Below, piece by piece: positions 39,801-47,197 of a stretch of DNA of 64,000 nt. The notes under the pieces were generated by a model. It was not told the DNA's origin, ran no database searches, and worked only from the letters and a program-made list of their open reading frames with translations. The position numbers and the translations under genes were made by a program. Positions within the stretch are counted from its first letter, which is position 1, and every line of letters starts with the position of its first letter. This DNA comes from Deltaproteobacteria bacterium (GTDB lineage Bacteria; Myxococcota_A; UBA9042; PHBI01; JACKFB01), in the NCBI GenBank assembly GCA_020632695.1, contig JACKFB010000003.1, positions 248,001-312,000 on the forward strand, in the 5' to 3' direction.

Positions 39801-40735
39801 GCGGGGCCGGCGAGAGCTGCACCGGCGCTGGACAGTGCGTGACCGGCTGCGCGCCGGACTGCGTGGGCAAGAGCTGCGGCGACGACGGGTGCGGCGGGAG
39901 CTGCGGGAGCTGCGCGGCGAGCGAGAGCTGCGAAGCCGGGCAGTGCGTGGGGACCTGCGCGCCGGACTGCGAGGGCAAGAACTGCGGCGACGACGGGTGC
40001 GGCGGGAGCTGCGGGAGCTGCGCGGCGAGCGAGAGCTGCGACGCCGGACAGTGCGTGCCGAAGGTGTGCGTCCCGGCGTGCGCGGACAAGGCGTGCGGGC
40101 TGGACGGCTGCGGCGGGAGCTGCGGGGCGTGCGGCGCCGGGCAGGCCTGCGACGGGGGGCAGTGCGCGGACGTGGAGGGCTGCGGCGACGTCACGGCCGA
40201 GGGGAGCTGCGAGGGCTCGGTGGTCACCTGGTGCGAGGACGGGGCGCTGAAGTCCTTCGACTGCAAGGACCAGGGGCGGATCTGCGGGCTGAAGGAGGGC
40301 GTCGGCTCGACCTGCATCGACGCGTGCGTGCCCGACTGCGCCGGCAAGCAGTGCGGCGATGACGGGTGCGGAGGCCAGTGCGGGACCTGCCCGCTGGGGC
40401 AGGCTTGCGGCGGCGGGGTGTGCAGCGACGTGGCGGGCCCGGACGCGACGCCGGACAGCGAAGCGGACGCCGGGGACGCAGGCGACACCGGCGACACCGC
40501 CGACGCGCCGGACGCGTCGAGCGGCGGCGACGCCGAGCTGGGTGACGGGGCGCCGGACGCGTCGGGCGGCGACGCCGAGGTCGGAAACGGCGCCGTAGAA
40601 GGTGGCGGCAGCCCGGGCGGCACGGGACCTTCGGGCTGCGCGGGCGGCGGCGGCGCCGGCGGACCGCTGGGCACCCTGGCCGCGCTGCTGCTGCTGCTGG
40701 TCGCGCTGCGGCGCCGGCGCGCTCGCCTGAGCTGA
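36869..40735 (+). CDS. Deiminase-fold (peptidylarginine/agmatine deiminase family) lipoprotein with 13 Cys-rich modules and MYXO-CTERM-like anchor
   Basis: 1288 residues; the ATG follows CGGGAG. Lipobox A-L-S-G-C lies near residue 18. Residues about 95-475 are a PAD_porph-type guanidino hydrolase domain: D199 in WFIDYGP, H334 and D336 in GHIDM, and C461 in IHCITRTIP. The family deiminates agmatine or peptidyl-arginine. The usual Arg of W-x-R-D is Ile here. The C-terminal half has 13 modules of the form C-x-P-x-C-x-G-K-x-C-G-x-D-G-C-G-G-S-C-G, with two differently built W-C modules interspersed. It ends with S-G-C-A-G-G-G-G, a hydrophobic stretch and RRRRARLS, like a MYXO-CTERM signal. Two anchoring signals in one protein is odd. 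Confidence 0.85.
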   Translation: MARYLALSAALLAALSGCDAPPAADGPGAKATAATDQSTIPQIVIAPDGTERIRRIPGVTDYIRYPDDPMLPAYRTTQELLAAKADSYDDQRYAAPERYAITIPPNKTVRPMVEWEPMQAIMMGVPSYVMTASYVNTRNTVLQIAKNAATVAQVWFVVPSSSVASSLQSALLSAGMSQQSITSQVRFMVQPIDSIWFIDYGPLPIIDTVTGTWSFADFRYYHQRPLDDGIPSWISRNLTSLGLPGDTETYRMPVSIEGGTFQSTTDGVCFTGSRALTYTGDCAASGCTNNLEFLPLSQIQTTGEAKLLEQTWGKYAGCKDLVVTYSITDDGTGHIDMYLKVLDDNTVLVGEYREPFANTAEQTNAARMDANAAFLQAYVKPDGSKFTVKRIIMPGHRENTPFTYVNSTLINGLNLWPAFTYSDWVSSRNTAEAEWEAALPEYTHVWIDSEELSFASGAIHCITRTIPASAAAKWIGDGTCSGASCVPPLGGYDGVCGPNGVTTPVCYGPQWLCGCNDCNSGCTGGGTSACGSVTVQGCCTGGTLSYCDNNALGGQVCLDGCGWDASKSWYDCGFTGSDPAGVYPRACQGECVPDCSGSIFGGVKECGSDGCGGSCGTCPANETCSSGTCVSTSDACGGITYEGCCDGDTLRWCENGLNAQPCAAGQCGWEAGGPFYNCNTAGGADPSGANPKSCSELVCTPSCTGKVCGSDGCGGSCGNCGASTVCNAAGQCVAACTPKCSGKQCGPDGCGGSCGTCAVGSTCSASGSCQAGCTPACTGKTCGPDGCGGSCGTCAVGESCSSGSCVGGCTPSCTGKVCGPDGCGGTCGTCGVGQTCSAAGQCEAACAPLCTGMACGSDGCGGSCGTCAVGQVCNASGQCEGPCAPSCSGKACGPDGCGGSCGTCAVGQSCTATGQCVEGCAPSCSGKACGPDGCGGSCGTCALGETCTAAGKCIETCAPACAGKVCGDDGCGGTCGTCGAGESCTGAGQCVTGCAPDCVGKSCGDDGCGGSCGSCAASESCEAGQCVGTCAPDCEGKNCGDDGCGGSCGSCAASESCDAGQCVPKVCVPACADKACGLDGCGGSCGACGAGQACDGGQCADVEGCGDVTAEGSCEGSVVTWCEDGALKSFDCKDQGRICGLKEGVGSTCIDACVPDCAGKQCGDDGCGGQCGTCPLGQACGGGVCSDVAGPDATPDSEADAGDAGDTGDTADAPDASSGGDAELGDGAPDASGGDAEVGNGAVEGGGSPGGTGPSGCAGGGGAGGPLGTLAALLLLLVALRRRRARLS
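38640..40440 (+). repeat. Tandem Cys-rich module array (about 111 bp period)
   Basis: Thirteen imperfect copies of a roughly 36-38-residue module, eight cysteines each with the core CGxDGCGGSCGxC, lie in the deiminase-fold lipoprotein. Several adjacent copies (about 39,500-39,690 and 39,850-40,050) are nearly identical at DNA level, suggesting recent unit duplication. Confidence 0.85.
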
Positions 40736-40761
40736 TCGGCACAGGCGCTGCGCCGCTACGA

Positions 40762-40794
40762 GGGTGCCGCGTGACCTCGGCTCACGCGGCACCC
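40762..40794. terminator. Bidirectional terminator-like hairpin between convergent genes
   Basis: GGGTGCCGCGTGA (40762-40774) and its exact complement TCACGCGGCACCC (40782-40794) flank a 7-nt loop. It lies in the 60-bp gap between two convergent gene ends, so it can serve both strands. Confidence 0.7.
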
Positions 40795-40795
40795 G

Positions 40796-41863
40796 CTAGT
40801 GGCAGCGGAAGCCCACCATCGGCGAGGTCTCGACGCCGCCCAGGCCCTGGGTGTCGCCGAAGGAGATGAGGAGGCCGGCCGGCCCGAAGGCGATGGCCTC
40901 CTGGTTGGCGGCGCCGGTGAGCGAGAGGGACCGGGCCTGGGCGGTCGCCGGGTCCTGGTAGCCCGTCACCTCCCACAGCGCGCTGAAGGAGAAGAGGTTG
41001 CCGGCCACCACCAGCCGATGCGGCGCCTCCAGCTCGAAGTCGCACCCGGAGAGCTGGTCGGCCTCACCCACCGTGATGCGGCGCGTGGTGTCCAGGCGGT
41101 AGCCGGCCGGCGTCTCGACCACGCAGACCAGCTCGCCGCGCGCCTTGGAGACGGCGAAGCCCGCGCAGGCCCCTCCCGGCTTCGGCGCCGGGTGGAGGCA
41201 GAGGCCCTCGAAGTTGGCGCCGCAGTTGCCGCCCTTGGGGTCGCACAGGTAGTCGGCGTCGTCGGTGATTGGCGCCGCCAGCCGGGTCAGGTCCAGGGGG
41301 GCGGCGTCGGCGCTCCACTCACGCAGGTATCCCGAGGACACCAGCCCGACCAGCCGGCCGGACGGCGTGAGCGTCAGCCCCTCGAGGTCGTCGCCGGCGC
41401 CGGCGTCCAGCTTGAAGGTCAGCGGCTGCGTCTGCAGGTCGGCCTCGTTCAGCAGCGCGCCGGCGCCCTCGTTGCCCGAGTCGGCCAGCACCAGCCAGCC
41501 GCGGCCGATGGGCGCGTCGATCCACACCGCGCCGCTGGCCTCGGGTAGCGCCAGTCGCGAGACCGCGAGCGGCTCCGGCGCGCAGCTGAGCGGCTCCGGG
41601 CCGGAGGTCTCGGCTTCGGCGAGCGCGCCGTCGTCGGGCGGGTCGGCGTCGACGGTGCCATCCAACGCCGCGTCCAGGAGCTCGGCGTCCCGGGTGTCGC
41701 CAGCGTCGCGCGGCAGCTCCTCCGGCACCCCCTCGTCGCGCGGGCCGCTGTCGACCACCTCCGTGGTGCCGCCGCTGGAGCACGCCCCGACCAGCGCCCA
41801 GCCCAGGAGCGCGCCGAGCGCCAGCCCAGCGCGACCCGATCGCCGCCGCTCAGTCCGCCTCAC
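40796..41863 (-). CDS. Lipoprotein with predicted beta-propeller body
   Basis: 355 residues from GTG 41863, overlapping the upstream stop (GTGA). Lipobox A-L-V-G-A-C is followed by an Asp/Glu/Pro linker. From residue about 95 the protein has strand-turn units such as GWLVLADSGNEGAGALL, DLEGLTLTPSGRLVGLVSS and NFEGLCLHP. The E-G-L-T/C-L-x-P phrase recalls SdiA-regulated or esterase-like-phytase propellers, but identity is uncertain. Four cysteines in the body may form disulfides. It is translationally coupled to the Cys/His-rich lipoprotein upstream, suggesting a common export or metal-related process. Confidence 0.7.
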   Translation of the reverse strand: MRRTERRRSGRAGLALGALLGWALVGACSSGGTTEVVDSGPRDEGVPEELPRDAGDTRDAELLDAALDGTVDADPPDDGALAEAETSGPEPLSCAPEPLAVSRLALPEASGAVWIDAPIGRGWLVLADSGNEGAGALLNEADLQTQPLTFKLDAGAGDDLEGLTLTPSGRLVGLVSSGYLREWSADAAPLDLTRLAAPITDDADYLCDPKGGNCGANFEGLCLHPAPKPGGACAGFAVSKARGELVCVVETPAGYRLDTTRRITVGEADQLSGCDFELEAPHRLVVAGNLFSFSALWEVTGYQDPATAQARSLSLTGAANQEAIAFGPAGLLISFGDTQGLGGVETSPMVGFRCH

Positions 41864-42801
41864 CCGCGGATGCGGACGCCGCTCGCCTTCACGACCACCT
41901 CGGTGCGGGTGCCGGAGACCTCCTCGGGGTTGCCGCCGCGATCGGCCTCGAGGTGCTTGACCTGCGCCTCATCGAAGGTGCGCAACCCCAGGGTCCCCTC
42001 GACCACCACCTGCTTGCCCTTGGAGTCGATCGGCACCACGAACGCGTGGTCCATCATGGTGATCCGCGCCGTCTTGTCGCCGTCGCGCATCACCAGCCAG
42101 CAGCCGCGCTTCTGGCACACCTGGTCGATGACCCCGCTCACCTGGACCTGCGCCTCGGTGGGCTCCGGCTGGTCGGCCAGCACCGCGGCCAGCGGCTTGG
42201 ACTCGCTCAGCGCGAAGGCCGCGCCGTAGTGGTGCTCGCCCTCGGGCGCCGCCACCGCCTGCTCCGCTGCCGCCGCCCTGGCCGCCGCCGCCGCGTGGGG
42301 GCAGCCCATCTCCTCGCCCTCACTCGCGGCCGCGGCCTTCGCCTCGGCGAAGGGGCAGTCGCCTTCGCCCCCGGCCGCGTGCCCGCCGCAGTCGGCGTGC
42401 TCGCCTCCGCCCGCGTGCCCCGCGCAGTCGCCGTGACCGCCCGCGTGTCCCGCGCAGTCGCCGTGACCGCCCGCGTGTCCCGCGCAGTCGCACTCGCCGC
42501 CCTTGTGGCCGGGGCAGTCCGCGTGCCCGCCCTCGGCGCAGCCGGCGCAGTCGCACTCACCGCCGGCGTGCCCCGCGCAGTCGGCCTTGCCCTCACCGCA
42601 GCAGCCGGGCGCCTTGTCCGCGCCCGCCGGGGCGCCCGCCGTGGCCGCCGCGACCGCGGTCGCCGTCTCACCGCCCGCCGCCGGGGCCACCGCCTCAGGC
42701 GTGGCGGCCGCCTCGGGGGTCTGGTTGCAGCCGCCGAAGGCCAGCAGGCTGGACGTCAGCAGCGCCGCCGCGAAAAGGGAGCTCAGATGGGGCTTCTGCA
42801 T
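41860..42801 (-). CDS. Cys/His-rich lipoprotein with DUF4920-like C-terminal domain
   Basis: 313 residues. ATG 42801 is preceded by GAGGAG at 8 nt. Lipobox A-F-G-G-C. Residues about 60-170 hold repeated D-C-A-G-H-A-G-G and E-C-D-C-A-G units, a Cys/His array well suited to binding Cu, Zn or Ni. The C-terminal 100 residues match a DUF4920-type OB-like domain: VSGVIDQVCQKRGCWLVMRD, then A-R-I-T-M-M-D-H-A-F-V-V-P. Proteins with this domain are periplasmic and of unknown function. The stop overlaps the downstream lipoprotein start. Confidence 0.82.
   Translation of the reverse strand: MQKPHLSSLFAAALLTSSLLAFGGCNQTPEAAATPEAVAPAAGGETATAVAAATAGAPAGADKAPGCCGEGKADCAGHAGGECDCAGCAEGGHADCPGHKGGECDCAGHAGGHGDCAGHAGGHGDCAGHAGGGEHADCGGHAAGGEGDCPFAEAKAAAASEGEEMGCPHAAAAARAAAAEQAVAAPEGEHHYGAAFALSESKPLAAVLADQPEPTEAQVQVSGVIDQVCQKRGCWLVMRDGDKTARITMMDHAFVVPIDSKGKQVVVEGTLGLRTFDEAQVKHLEADRGGNPEEVSGTRTEVVVKASGVRIRG
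42421..42480 (-). repeat. Two exact 30-bp tandem repeats (Cys/His units)
   Basis: Two identical consecutive 30-bp units encode a ten-residue D-C-A-G-H-A-G-G-H-G period in the Cys/His-rich lipoprotein. Flanking copies are degenerate. Exact identity suggests recent duplication and possible copy-number variation. Confidence 0.85.
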
Positions 42802-42982
42802 GGGACACACTCCTCGTCGGGTCGCCCTCTCGCGGGCGGCGCCCAGCATGCCCGCCCCGCTGCCGCGTCGCAACGCCCCGGTCGCCTGAGGTCACCGGCC
42901 GGGCGCCCCGGGCGCGCTCCGCTGTCCGCGCCGCCTGATTGACGCTGGATTTCTCCGCGCCGCCGTGAGAGGCGAGGAGTCG

Positions 42983-44089
42983 ATGGACGCTTCACCCCCA
43001 CCCTCCGTGCTGCCCACCGGCGTGGACCCGGCCGAGCTGCGCCTGCGGCTGTCGGCCTGGTACCACACCCGGGCGCGCCGCCTGCCCTGGCGCGACCAGC
43101 CCACGCCCTACCGCGTCTGGGTCTCGGAGATCATGCTCCAGCAGACCCAGGTGGCCACCGTCCTGCCCTACTTCGAGCGCTTCGTCGCCGCCCTGCCCGA
43201 CATCGAGAGCCTCGCCCGCGCCGACGAGCCGACGGTGCTGGGCCTGTGGGCCGGCCTGGGCTACTACCGCCGCGCCCGCTTCCTGCACCGCGCCGCCCGC
43301 GAGGTGGTCGCCCGGCACGGAGGCCGCCTGCCCGCCTCCGCGACCGACCTGCGCGCGCTGCCCGGCGTCGGTGCCTACACCGCCGCCGCCATCGCCTCGG
43401 TCGCCTTCGGCCTGCCCGAGGCCGTCGTCGACGGCAACGTCATCCGCGTGCTCTCGCGCCTGGTCGCGCTGCCGCAGCTCACCGACACCGCCCCCGGCCA
43501 GCGCGCGCTCCAGGCGGTGGCCGACGCGCTGCTCGACCGCAGCGACCCCTCCTCCCACAACCAGGCGATGATGGAGCTGGGCGCGCTGGTCTGCTCGCCG
43601 CGCGGCCCAGACTGCGCAACCTGCCCGCTGTCTCCGTCCTGCGCCGCCCGCGCCGCCGGCACCCAGGAGCGCTACCCTCGAAAGCGCGCCCGCACGCCGC
43701 CCCAGAAGGTCCGCGCCTGCTGCGGGCTGGCCACCGACGAGGCCGGCCGCCTGCTGATGGCCCGCCGCCCCGCCGGCGTCCTGCTGGGCGGGCTCTGGGA
43801 GCTGCCCGGCGGCGAGCTCACGCCCGAGACCTCTCCCCAGCGCTCGCTCCAGGCCCACCTCCACGAGCGCCTGGGCCTCGACGCCGAGATCGGCCGCCGG
43901 CTCGGCGTGGTCGAGCACGTGTTCAGCCACCGCCACCTCACCCTGGACATCTACGCCGTGCCGGCGGCCCGCGGCGCCCTGACGCCCGCCTGGTACGACG
44001 AGTGCGCCTTCCTCGACGCCGCCGACCGCGCCCGGGTGCCCCGCTCCCGGCTCACCGACAAGGTCCTCGAGGCGGTCGGTCATGGCTGA
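42983..44089 (+). CDS. mutY: A/G-specific adenine DNA glycosylase MutY
   Basis: 368 residues; ATG 42983 with GCGAGGAG just upstream is preferred over an upstream GTG at 42965. It removes adenine mispaired with 8-oxoguanine. The EndoIII-like core has WVSEIMLQQTQV with E49, the helix-hairpin-helix LPGVGAYTAAAIASVAFG, catalytic D150 in VVDGNVIRVLSR, and the 4Fe-4S ligands C-x6-C-x2-C-x5-C (CSPRGPDCATCPLSPSC). The C-terminal NUDIX-like recognition domain (GLWELPGGEL) is present. Length is typical. It overlaps the next gene by 8 nt. Confidence 0.96.
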   Translation: MDASPPPSVLPTGVDPAELRLRLSAWYHTRARRLPWRDQPTPYRVWVSEIMLQQTQVATVLPYFERFVAALPDIESLARADEPTVLGLWAGLGYYRRARFLHRAAREVVARHGGRLPASATDLRALPGVGAYTAAAIASVAFGLPEAVVDGNVIRVLSRLVALPQLTDTAPGQRALQAVADALLDRSDPSSHNQAMMELGALVCSPRGPDCATCPLSPSCAARAAGTQERYPRKRARTPPQKVRACCGLATDEAGRLLMARRPAGVLLGGLWELPGGELTPETSPQRSLQAHLHERLGLDAEIGRRLGVVEHVFSHRHLTLDIYAVPAARGALTPAWYDECAFLDAADRARVPRSRLTDKVLEAVGHG

Positions 44090-45698
44090 GACCGCCCACC
44101 CGGGCCGCCTGGTCCGCGACCTCCTGCTGCCGCTGGGCGCTCCCCCTCAGAAGCTCCGCGAGCTGGCCGCCCGCTCCCTCGGGGTCGCCGCCTCGGCCAT
44201 CGCCGAGCTGCGCCCCGAGCGCATCTCCCTGGACGCTCGCCACACCAGCCCGCGCCGCGTCTACGCCGTCCGCGTCTGGCTCACCGGCGACTCCGTGCCT
44301 CCCGAGGCGACGCCCACCCTGGACCCGCCGCCGTCGATGCGCCCGCTGCGCCGCGGCGAGGCGCCGATCATCGTAGGCACCGGCCCGGCAGGCCTGTGGG
44401 CCGCCATCCACCTGGTGCGCGCCGGCCAGCCGGTGGTGCTGCTGGAGCGCGGCGGCCAGGTCGAGGCCCGCAACCGCGCCAGCCACGCCCTGCGCGTGCG
44501 CGGCGCCCTGGACCCCGAGTCCAACCTCTGCTTCGGCGAGGGCGGCGCCGGGACCTACTCCGACGGCAAGCTCTACACCCGCGTCAAGGACCCGCGGGTG
44601 CGCGAGGTCTACCGTGATCTGGTGGCCTTCGGGGCGGACCCGAGCCTGCTGGTGGACGCCCACCCCCACGTGGGCACCAACCGCCTCATCAAGCTGCTGG
44701 GGCGCATCCGCGGCTGGCTGGTCGAGGCCGGCTGCGAGCTGCGCTTCGACGCCCGCGTCGACACCCTGCTCCGGGACGGCGCCGGCCGGGTCCGGGGCGT
44801 CCGCCTGTCGGACGGCGAGGAGCTGAGCGCCCCCGCGGTCATCCTGGCGACCGGCCACTCGGCCCGGGACGTCTACGAGACCCTCGCCACGCTGGGCGTC
44901 CCGATGGCCCGCAAGGCCTTCGCCATCGGCGCCCGGGTCGAGCACCCCCAGGCCCTGGTCGACGCGATCCAGTACGGCCGCCACGCCGGCCACCCCGACC
45001 TGGAGGCCGCCGCCTACGCGCTCACCGCCCAGGTCGCCGGACGCGGCGTCTACTCCTTCTGCATGTGCCCGGGCGGCTTCGTCATCCCGACGACCACCGA
45101 GCCCGGTCACCTGAACGTCAACGGCATGTCCAACTCCAACCGCGGCAGCCGCTGGGCCAACTCGGCGCTGGTGGTCACCGTGGAGCCGGCCGACTTCTGG
45201 ATCGAGCGGCCCGGCGACCTCGACCGGCACGGCGCGTTGGCCGGCGTCGCGCTCCAGCGCCACCTGGAGCGCGCTGCCTTCGAGGCGGGCGGCGGCGGCT
45301 ACGTGGCGCCGTCACAGCGGCTGACCGACTTCCTGGCGCTGCGCACGGGCGATCTCCCCGGCCGCTCCAGCTACCGGCCGGGGACGGCGCCGGCCGATCT
45401 GCGCGCCGTGCTCGGCCCGCGGCTGGCCGACCCGCTGGGGCGCGCGGTGCTCCGCTTCGAGCAGAAGATGCGGGGCTTCCTCACCGAGGAGGCGGTGCTC
45501 ATCGGCGTGGAGACGACCACCTCCAGCCCGGTGCGGCTCGTCCGCGACCCGGACCGCTTGGACTCCCCCGGCTTCGAGGGCCTGTACCCCACCGGCGAGG
45601 GCGCGGGCGAGGCCGGCGGCATCGTGTCGAGCGCCATCGACGGCCTGAAGGTCGCCGAGGCGGTGCTGGCGGAGCTGCCGCGGTCCCGGCGCCATTGA
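44082..45698 (+). CDS. FAD-dependent oxidoreductase (COG2509-like)
   Basis: 538 residues, overlapping mutY. The N-terminal 85 residues form a small alpha/beta domain common in this family. The dinucleotide-binding motif I-I-V-G-T-G-P-A-G-L-W-A-A and the strand-end E-R-G-G (about 95-128) bind FAD. Also visible are the family block NLCFGEGGAGTYSDGKLYTR, a second nucleotide site L-A-T-G-H-S-A-R-D, YSFCMCPGGFVIP, and the C-terminal LYPTGEGAGEAGGIVSSAIDG. The family consists of putative dehydrogenases without a firm substrate. The link to mutY is by position only. Confidence 0.9.
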   Translation: MAETAHPGRLVRDLLLPLGAPPQKLRELAARSLGVAASAIAELRPERISLDARHTSPRRVYAVRVWLTGDSVPPEATPTLDPPPSMRPLRRGEAPIIVGTGPAGLWAAIHLVRAGQPVVLLERGGQVEARNRASHALRVRGALDPESNLCFGEGGAGTYSDGKLYTRVKDPRVREVYRDLVAFGADPSLLVDAHPHVGTNRLIKLLGRIRGWLVEAGCELRFDARVDTLLRDGAGRVRGVRLSDGEELSAPAVILATGHSARDVYETLATLGVPMARKAFAIGARVEHPQALVDAIQYGRHAGHPDLEAAAYALTAQVAGRGVYSFCMCPGGFVIPTTTEPGHLNVNGMSNSNRGSRWANSALVVTVEPADFWIERPGDLDRHGALAGVALQRHLERAAFEAGGGGYVAPSQRLTDFLALRTGDLPGRSSYRPGTAPADLRAVLGPRLADPLGRAVLRFEQKMRGFLTEEAVLIGVETTTSSPVRLVRDPDRLDSPGFEGLYPTGEGAGEAGGIVSSAIDGLKVAEAVLAELPRSRRH

Positions 45699-45880
45699 CA
45701 AGGGGGACGCCTCGCGCCCCCCTCCCCGCGGGCAGAGCCCGCAGGGCCCCTCCCCCCGAGGCGGCCCGCCGACGCGGGCCGCGTAGCCGCCCACGCGCCC
45801 GAGACAACCTTCATGCCTCGGGAAGCGGTGAAGGCGCGTGGGCGACTACTGACAAGGGGAACGCCTCGCGCCCCCCGCCC
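45696..45880. repeat. Pair of ~28-bp direct repeats flanking a strong 17-bp inverted repeat
   Basis: TGACAAGGGG(G/A)ACGCCTCGCGC-type copies occur at 45696-45724 and 45849-45877; the first includes the stop of the FAD oxidoreductase gene. Between them, GTAGCCGCCCACGCGCC (45783-45799) and GGCGCGTGGGCGACTAC (45833-45849) pair over 17 bp with one mismatch. A smaller CCCGAG/CTCGGG stem sits inside. The location between convergent genes fits a terminator, but the duplication suggests a small mobile or REP-like element. Confidence 0.65.
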
Positions 45881-45882
45881 GC

Positions 45883-46392
45883 TCAGCGCGGCGCGAGCTG
45901 GCGGATCGCCTCGTCGGGCAGGTGGACCTCGTCGCAGTTGGCGCCGGGGCCGCCGCGGTCGATGACCAGGAAGTCGCTCTCCGCGTCCAGCGCCAGCAGC
46001 GGGTGGTGCCAGGTGCCGCGGGAGTAGCTGACCCCCTGGCGCGCGCTGGCGAGGAAGGCGCGCATCGTCTGCGGGTCCAGGGGATCCCCGGGAGCGGCGA
46101 CCACCACCAGGTAGGGGCGACCCGACAGCGGGACGAAGGCCTGGCTGCCCAGGGGGTGGCGCTCGAGCAGGCGGATGGTGACCGGCTCGACCACCGGGCG
46201 GGCGCGGAAGATGTTGATGAGGGCGTGGCCGGAGCTGGCCTGGACGTCGACCGGCGCCAGGTCGTGGAAGCGGTCGGTGGTCCCGCCGTTGATGGGGTAG
46301 CTGGCGCGGCCCTCGGTCTCGATCACCTCGCCGAAGGGCAGGAAGGCGGCGCGGGTCAGCGGCTCGACGGCCAGCAGGCGGGGGGTGGTCAC
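45883..46392 (-). CDS. allA: Ureidoglycolate lyase-like protein
   Basis: 169 residues from GTG 46392, with GGAG about 8 nt upstream. Family signatures: L-T-R-A-A-F-L-P-F-G-E-V-I-E, I-N-G-G-T-T-D-R-F-H, INIFRARP, LLERHPLGSQAFVPLSGRPY, VSYSRGTWHHPLLAL, and the C-terminal DFLVIDRGGPGANCDEV. AllA releases urea from ureidoglycolate to give glyoxylate in purine catabolism. No other allantoin-degradation gene lies in the window, so it stands alone here. It converges on the FAD oxidoreductase gene and is divergent from the small genes at 46660. Confidence 0.92.
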   Translation of the reverse strand: MTTPRLLAVEPLTRAAFLPFGEVIETEGRASYPINGGTTDRFHDLAPVDVQASSGHALINIFRARPVVEPVTIRLLERHPLGSQAFVPLSGRPYLVVVAAPGDPLDPQTMRAFLASARQGVSYSRGTWHHPLLALDAESDFLVIDRGGPGANCDEVHLPDEAIRQLAPR

Positions 46393-46659
46393 GGGTGGGC
46401 TCCACGGGCGGGCGCGGGTCGGAGGCGATGGTGACCCGGCGGCGGGGCGCGGGCAACCGCCGGCCTGGGACGCCGCGCGTGGGGCAGGTTGCCTCGATGG
46501 GGGAGGGGTGCCCCGGGCCCGGCACCGCGTGAGGCGGGACGATGCGCGACCGCGGAGCGCGCTCCCGCGACGCCGTTGGGGGCGGCGCTGGGTGGCGACG
46601 CTCTTGCAACACCCATCCAGGCACCGGCCGGCCCCAACCACCCGGTCGAGGAGGAGACG

Positions 46660-46884
46660 ATGAGCAGCGACGACCGAAAGCAGCAGTCCCAGGGCAACGA
46701 GGGCGAAGGCAGCCGCACCGCCGACCGGCACTACCGGCAGGGCGTCAAGCACCACCTCGAGACCCACGACATCGACGAAGAGGCCCGGCGAGCGGCCAAG
46801 GCCGTCGAGAGTGAGGAGAACGACGACCTGCAGGCCGCCGAGAAGGCGGGCAAGAAGCGCGCGAAGGAGTTCGAGCCGAGCTAG
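46660..46884 (+). CDS. Small charged hydrophilic protein
   Basis: 74 residues; ATG 46660 follows GAGGAGGAG. There is no signal peptide or hydrophobic segment. The composition is rich in Glu, Lys, Ala, Asp and Gln, with an N-terminal Ser/Gln/Gly stretch, then D-R-H-Y-R-Q-G-V and a helical E-E-A-R-R-A-A-K-A-V segment. It looks intrinsically disordered or helical, like small stress-associated proteins, but no family was recognised. It lies 52 nt upstream of a DUF2188 gene on the same strand, so they are probably cotranscribed. Confidence 0.7.
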   Translation: MSSDDRKQQSQGNEGEGSRTADRHYRQGVKHHLETHDIDEEARRAAKAVESEENDDLQAAEKAGKKRAKEFEPS

Positions 46885-46936
46885 GAGCCGCTCGCCCGCT
46901 CTGTCAGGACCCACCCCGCTTCCAGGAGACCCCGCG

Positions 46937-47164
46937 ATGAGCCAGACCACCCGATACGATGTGAAGTACGACGCCGACGCCGAGACGTGGCGCGTCGAGA
47001 AGGCGGGCGCCAGCCGCGCGACCGCCGTGTACCCCGACAAGCACGACGCCATCGGGCGCGCGACCGAGCTGGCCCTGGCCGCGCGGCCGTCGCGGGTGGT
47101 CGTGCATGACCGGGACGGTCGCATCGAGGAGAGCCGCTACGACGACCGAGGCGTGGCGGCCTGA
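46937..47164 (+). CDS. DUF2188-like small protein
   Basis: 75 residues; the ATG is preceded by CAGGAGAC. The sequence fits the DUF2188 pattern: Y-D-V-K-Y-D-A-D-A-E-T-W-R-V-E, A-S-R-A-T-A-V-Y-P-D-K-H-D-A-I-G-R-A, and VVVHDRDGRIEESRYD. The family is small, cytoplasmic and of unknown function. It is paired with the upstream 74-residue protein. Two 40-bp palindromic units follow about 35 bp after the stop. Confidence 0.85.
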   Translation: MSQTTRYDVKYDADAETWRVEKAGASRATAVYPDKHDAIGRATELALAARPSRVVVHDRDGRIEESRYDDRGVAA

Positions 47165-47197
47165 GCGGGCTGACCGAGGCCTGGCGGAGAGAGACGG

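Noticed and set aside
38640..40440. CRISPR or satellite array
   Set aside because: The ~111-bp period is a coding Cys-rich module with conserved frame.
36586..40792. Minus-strand extension making a ~1,590-codon frame over 36014-40792
   Set aside because: Only the last 190 codons (signal peptide onward) encode a sensible protein; the rest is antisense to the Cys-rich deiminase gene.
42939..42944. TTGACG as -35 box for mutY
   Set aside because: No matching -10 hexamer at 16-18 bp.
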